Program-made: the position numbers and the translations under genes
The notes under the pieces: generated by a model
Database searches by the model: none
Told to the model about the DNA's origin: nothing
What the model saw: only the letters and a program-made list of their open reading frames with translations
Shown: positions 63,242 through 64,000 of the stretch, piece after piece
Position numbering within the stretch: position 1 is the first letter of the stretch
Layout of the letters: each line of letters begins with the position of its first letter
Origin: Paenibacillus phyllosphaerae
GTDB taxonomy: Bacteria; Bacillota; Bacilli; Paenibacillales; Paenibacillaceae
Reading direction: 5' to 3'
Assembly: GCF_014192105.1 (NCBI RefSeq)
Contig: NZ_JACHXK010000005.1
Span: 124,001 to 188,000 of the forward strand
Length of the DNA stretch: 64,000 nt

Positions 63242-64000
63242 TTATTCGGAGATAACTCCGGAGGAAATCAAGAGGACGAGCACGACCAGAATCGGCGCCA
63301 CCCACCGCAGCGCGAATTTCCACACCTTGTACCAGCCTGGCGTCAGATCCGCTTCGCTATAGGCATCTTTCCACACCCAGCCCGCGAACAGCGTGACGAC
63401 GAGGCCGCCGACCGGCAGAAGCACGTTCGAAGACAGGAAGTCCATCCAGTCGAAGAACGTTTTGCCGCCGAAGGTCAGACCGCTCACCGCGCCGCCGACG
63501 GACAGCGCCGAAGGCAGACCGACAATGAAGCAGATGATCGCCGTCATCCAGACCGCCTTCGTACGGGACATTTTCCACTTCTCCATCACGTAAGCGACTG
63601 GCACCTCCAACAGAGAGACCGCCGAAGTCAATGCCGCAACCGCAAGCAGAATGAAGAACAAGCCGCCGAACAACGCGCCGAACGGCATAGCCTCGAACGC
63701 CGTAGGCAAGACGACGAACACGAGTCCCGGGCCTTGAGCCGGCTCCAGGTTAAAGGCGAAGGTCGTCGGGAAGATGATGAGGCCCGCGAGGAACGCATAG
63801 AGCAGATCGCCGAAGCCGACCGCGAGGGCCGCCTTGCTAAGCGATTGCTGCTTGCTCACGTAGGCACCGTAAGTGATCATAACGCCCATACCGAGCGATA
63901 AAGAGAAGAAGGCATGTCCGAGCGCGACGAGCACCGCCGTCGGCGACAGCTTGCTGAAGTCCGGATTCAGGAAGAACTCCACGCCCGCTCCCGCGCCATC
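63242..64000 (-). CDS. Neurotransmitter:sodium symporter family transporter (5' end outside window)
   Basis: The 252-residue C-terminal part is open to the window edge (upstream codons DGAGAG continue the frame), so the N-terminal half is missing. It contains NSS features: SLGMGVMITYGAYVSK in helix 6-7 and further helices (LFGGLFFILLAVAALTSAVSLLE, VPVAYVMEKW). It imports amino acids or tryptamine-like compounds with sodium. The position of the start is outside this sequence. Confidence 0.92.
   Translation of the reverse strand, partial: DGAGAGVEFFLNPDFSKLSPTAVLVALGHAFFSLSLGMGVMITYGAYVSKQQSLSKAALAVGFGDLLYAFLAGLIIFPTTFAFNLEPAQGPGLVFVVLPTAFEAMPFGALFGGLFFILLAVAALTSAVSLLEVPVAYVMEKWKMSRTKAVWMTAIICFIVGLPSALSVGGAVSGLTFGGKTFFDWMDFLSSNVLLPVGGLVVTLFAGWVWKDAYSEADLTPGWYKVWKFALRWVAPILVVLVLLISSGVISE

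Overview
The window looks like a chromosomal segment of a GC-rich, spore-forming Firmicute of the Paenibacillus/Cohnella group. This is inferred from the protein families, strong AGGAGG-type ribosome sites, intrinsic terminators after most transcription units, a DUF1540 protein, an LmrA/LmrB pair, and binding sites typed as Fur, GlnR/TnrA and LacI. No rRNA, tRNA, CRISPR array, phage or transposase gene was seen. Most genes lie on the minus strand.

Layout. 1-5.3 kb: two small membrane proteins, prmC, prfA, ychF and a 48-aa orphan. 5.3-8.4 kb: a cytochrome b561-like/sulfite-oxidase-type fusion, and a WYL regulator with a DinB protein. 8.4-13.5 kb: a two-component system with an ABC-2 transporter of the peptide-resistance type. 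13.6-18 kb: trxA, an Rrf2 regulator, DUF72, a YrzF-like kinase, and a TetR gene with a paired SMR exporter. 18-21 kb: a neopullulanase behind an attenuator-like leader, and a secreted protein. 21-24 kb: lmrAB with its boxes, a Fur-box promoter and DUF1540. 24-33 kb: a maltodextrin regulon with a lipoprotein amylase, MdxEFG-type ABC transporter, LacI regulator and GH15 glucoamylase. 33-41 kb: a LOG protein, a large PAS/GGDEF sensor, a GH3 lipoprotein, an esterase-like hydrolase and an AlkD-type glycosylase. 41-47 kb: oppABCDF. 47-51.7 kb: siroheme genes (cobA, hemD), an ANTAR antiterminator and a nitrate transporter, with two GlnR/TnrA boxes and an ANTAR-type leader. 51.7-54.5 kb: a membrane GGDEF-EAL gene with a one-base frameshift, behind a c-di-GMP-I (GEMM) riboswitch. 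54.5-58.3 kb: mobA, rocD, glnS. 58.6-63 kb: MarR and a heterodimeric ABC exporter. The end holds a truncated NSS transporter.

The genes fall into working groups. The maltodextrin set binds, imports and hydrolyses alpha-glucans under one LacI repressor, whose operator core recurs four times, once inside the GH15 coding sequence. The nitrogen set links nitrate uptake, RNA-level antitermination and siroheme supply. mobA and the Mo-oxidoreductase add a molybdenum theme. Two proteins make or sense c-di-GMP, and one of them is itself under a c-di-GMP riboswitch.

The least explained structure is a modular intergenic element of about 430-450 nt. It is present twice (about 10.91-11.36 kb and 37.31-37.74 kb) in the same orientation, with compensatory changes in a long stem and a tandem hairpin module. 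It encodes no credible protein and may be an undescribed structured RNA or mobile repeat family. All functions are read from sequence by eye; no database search was run.
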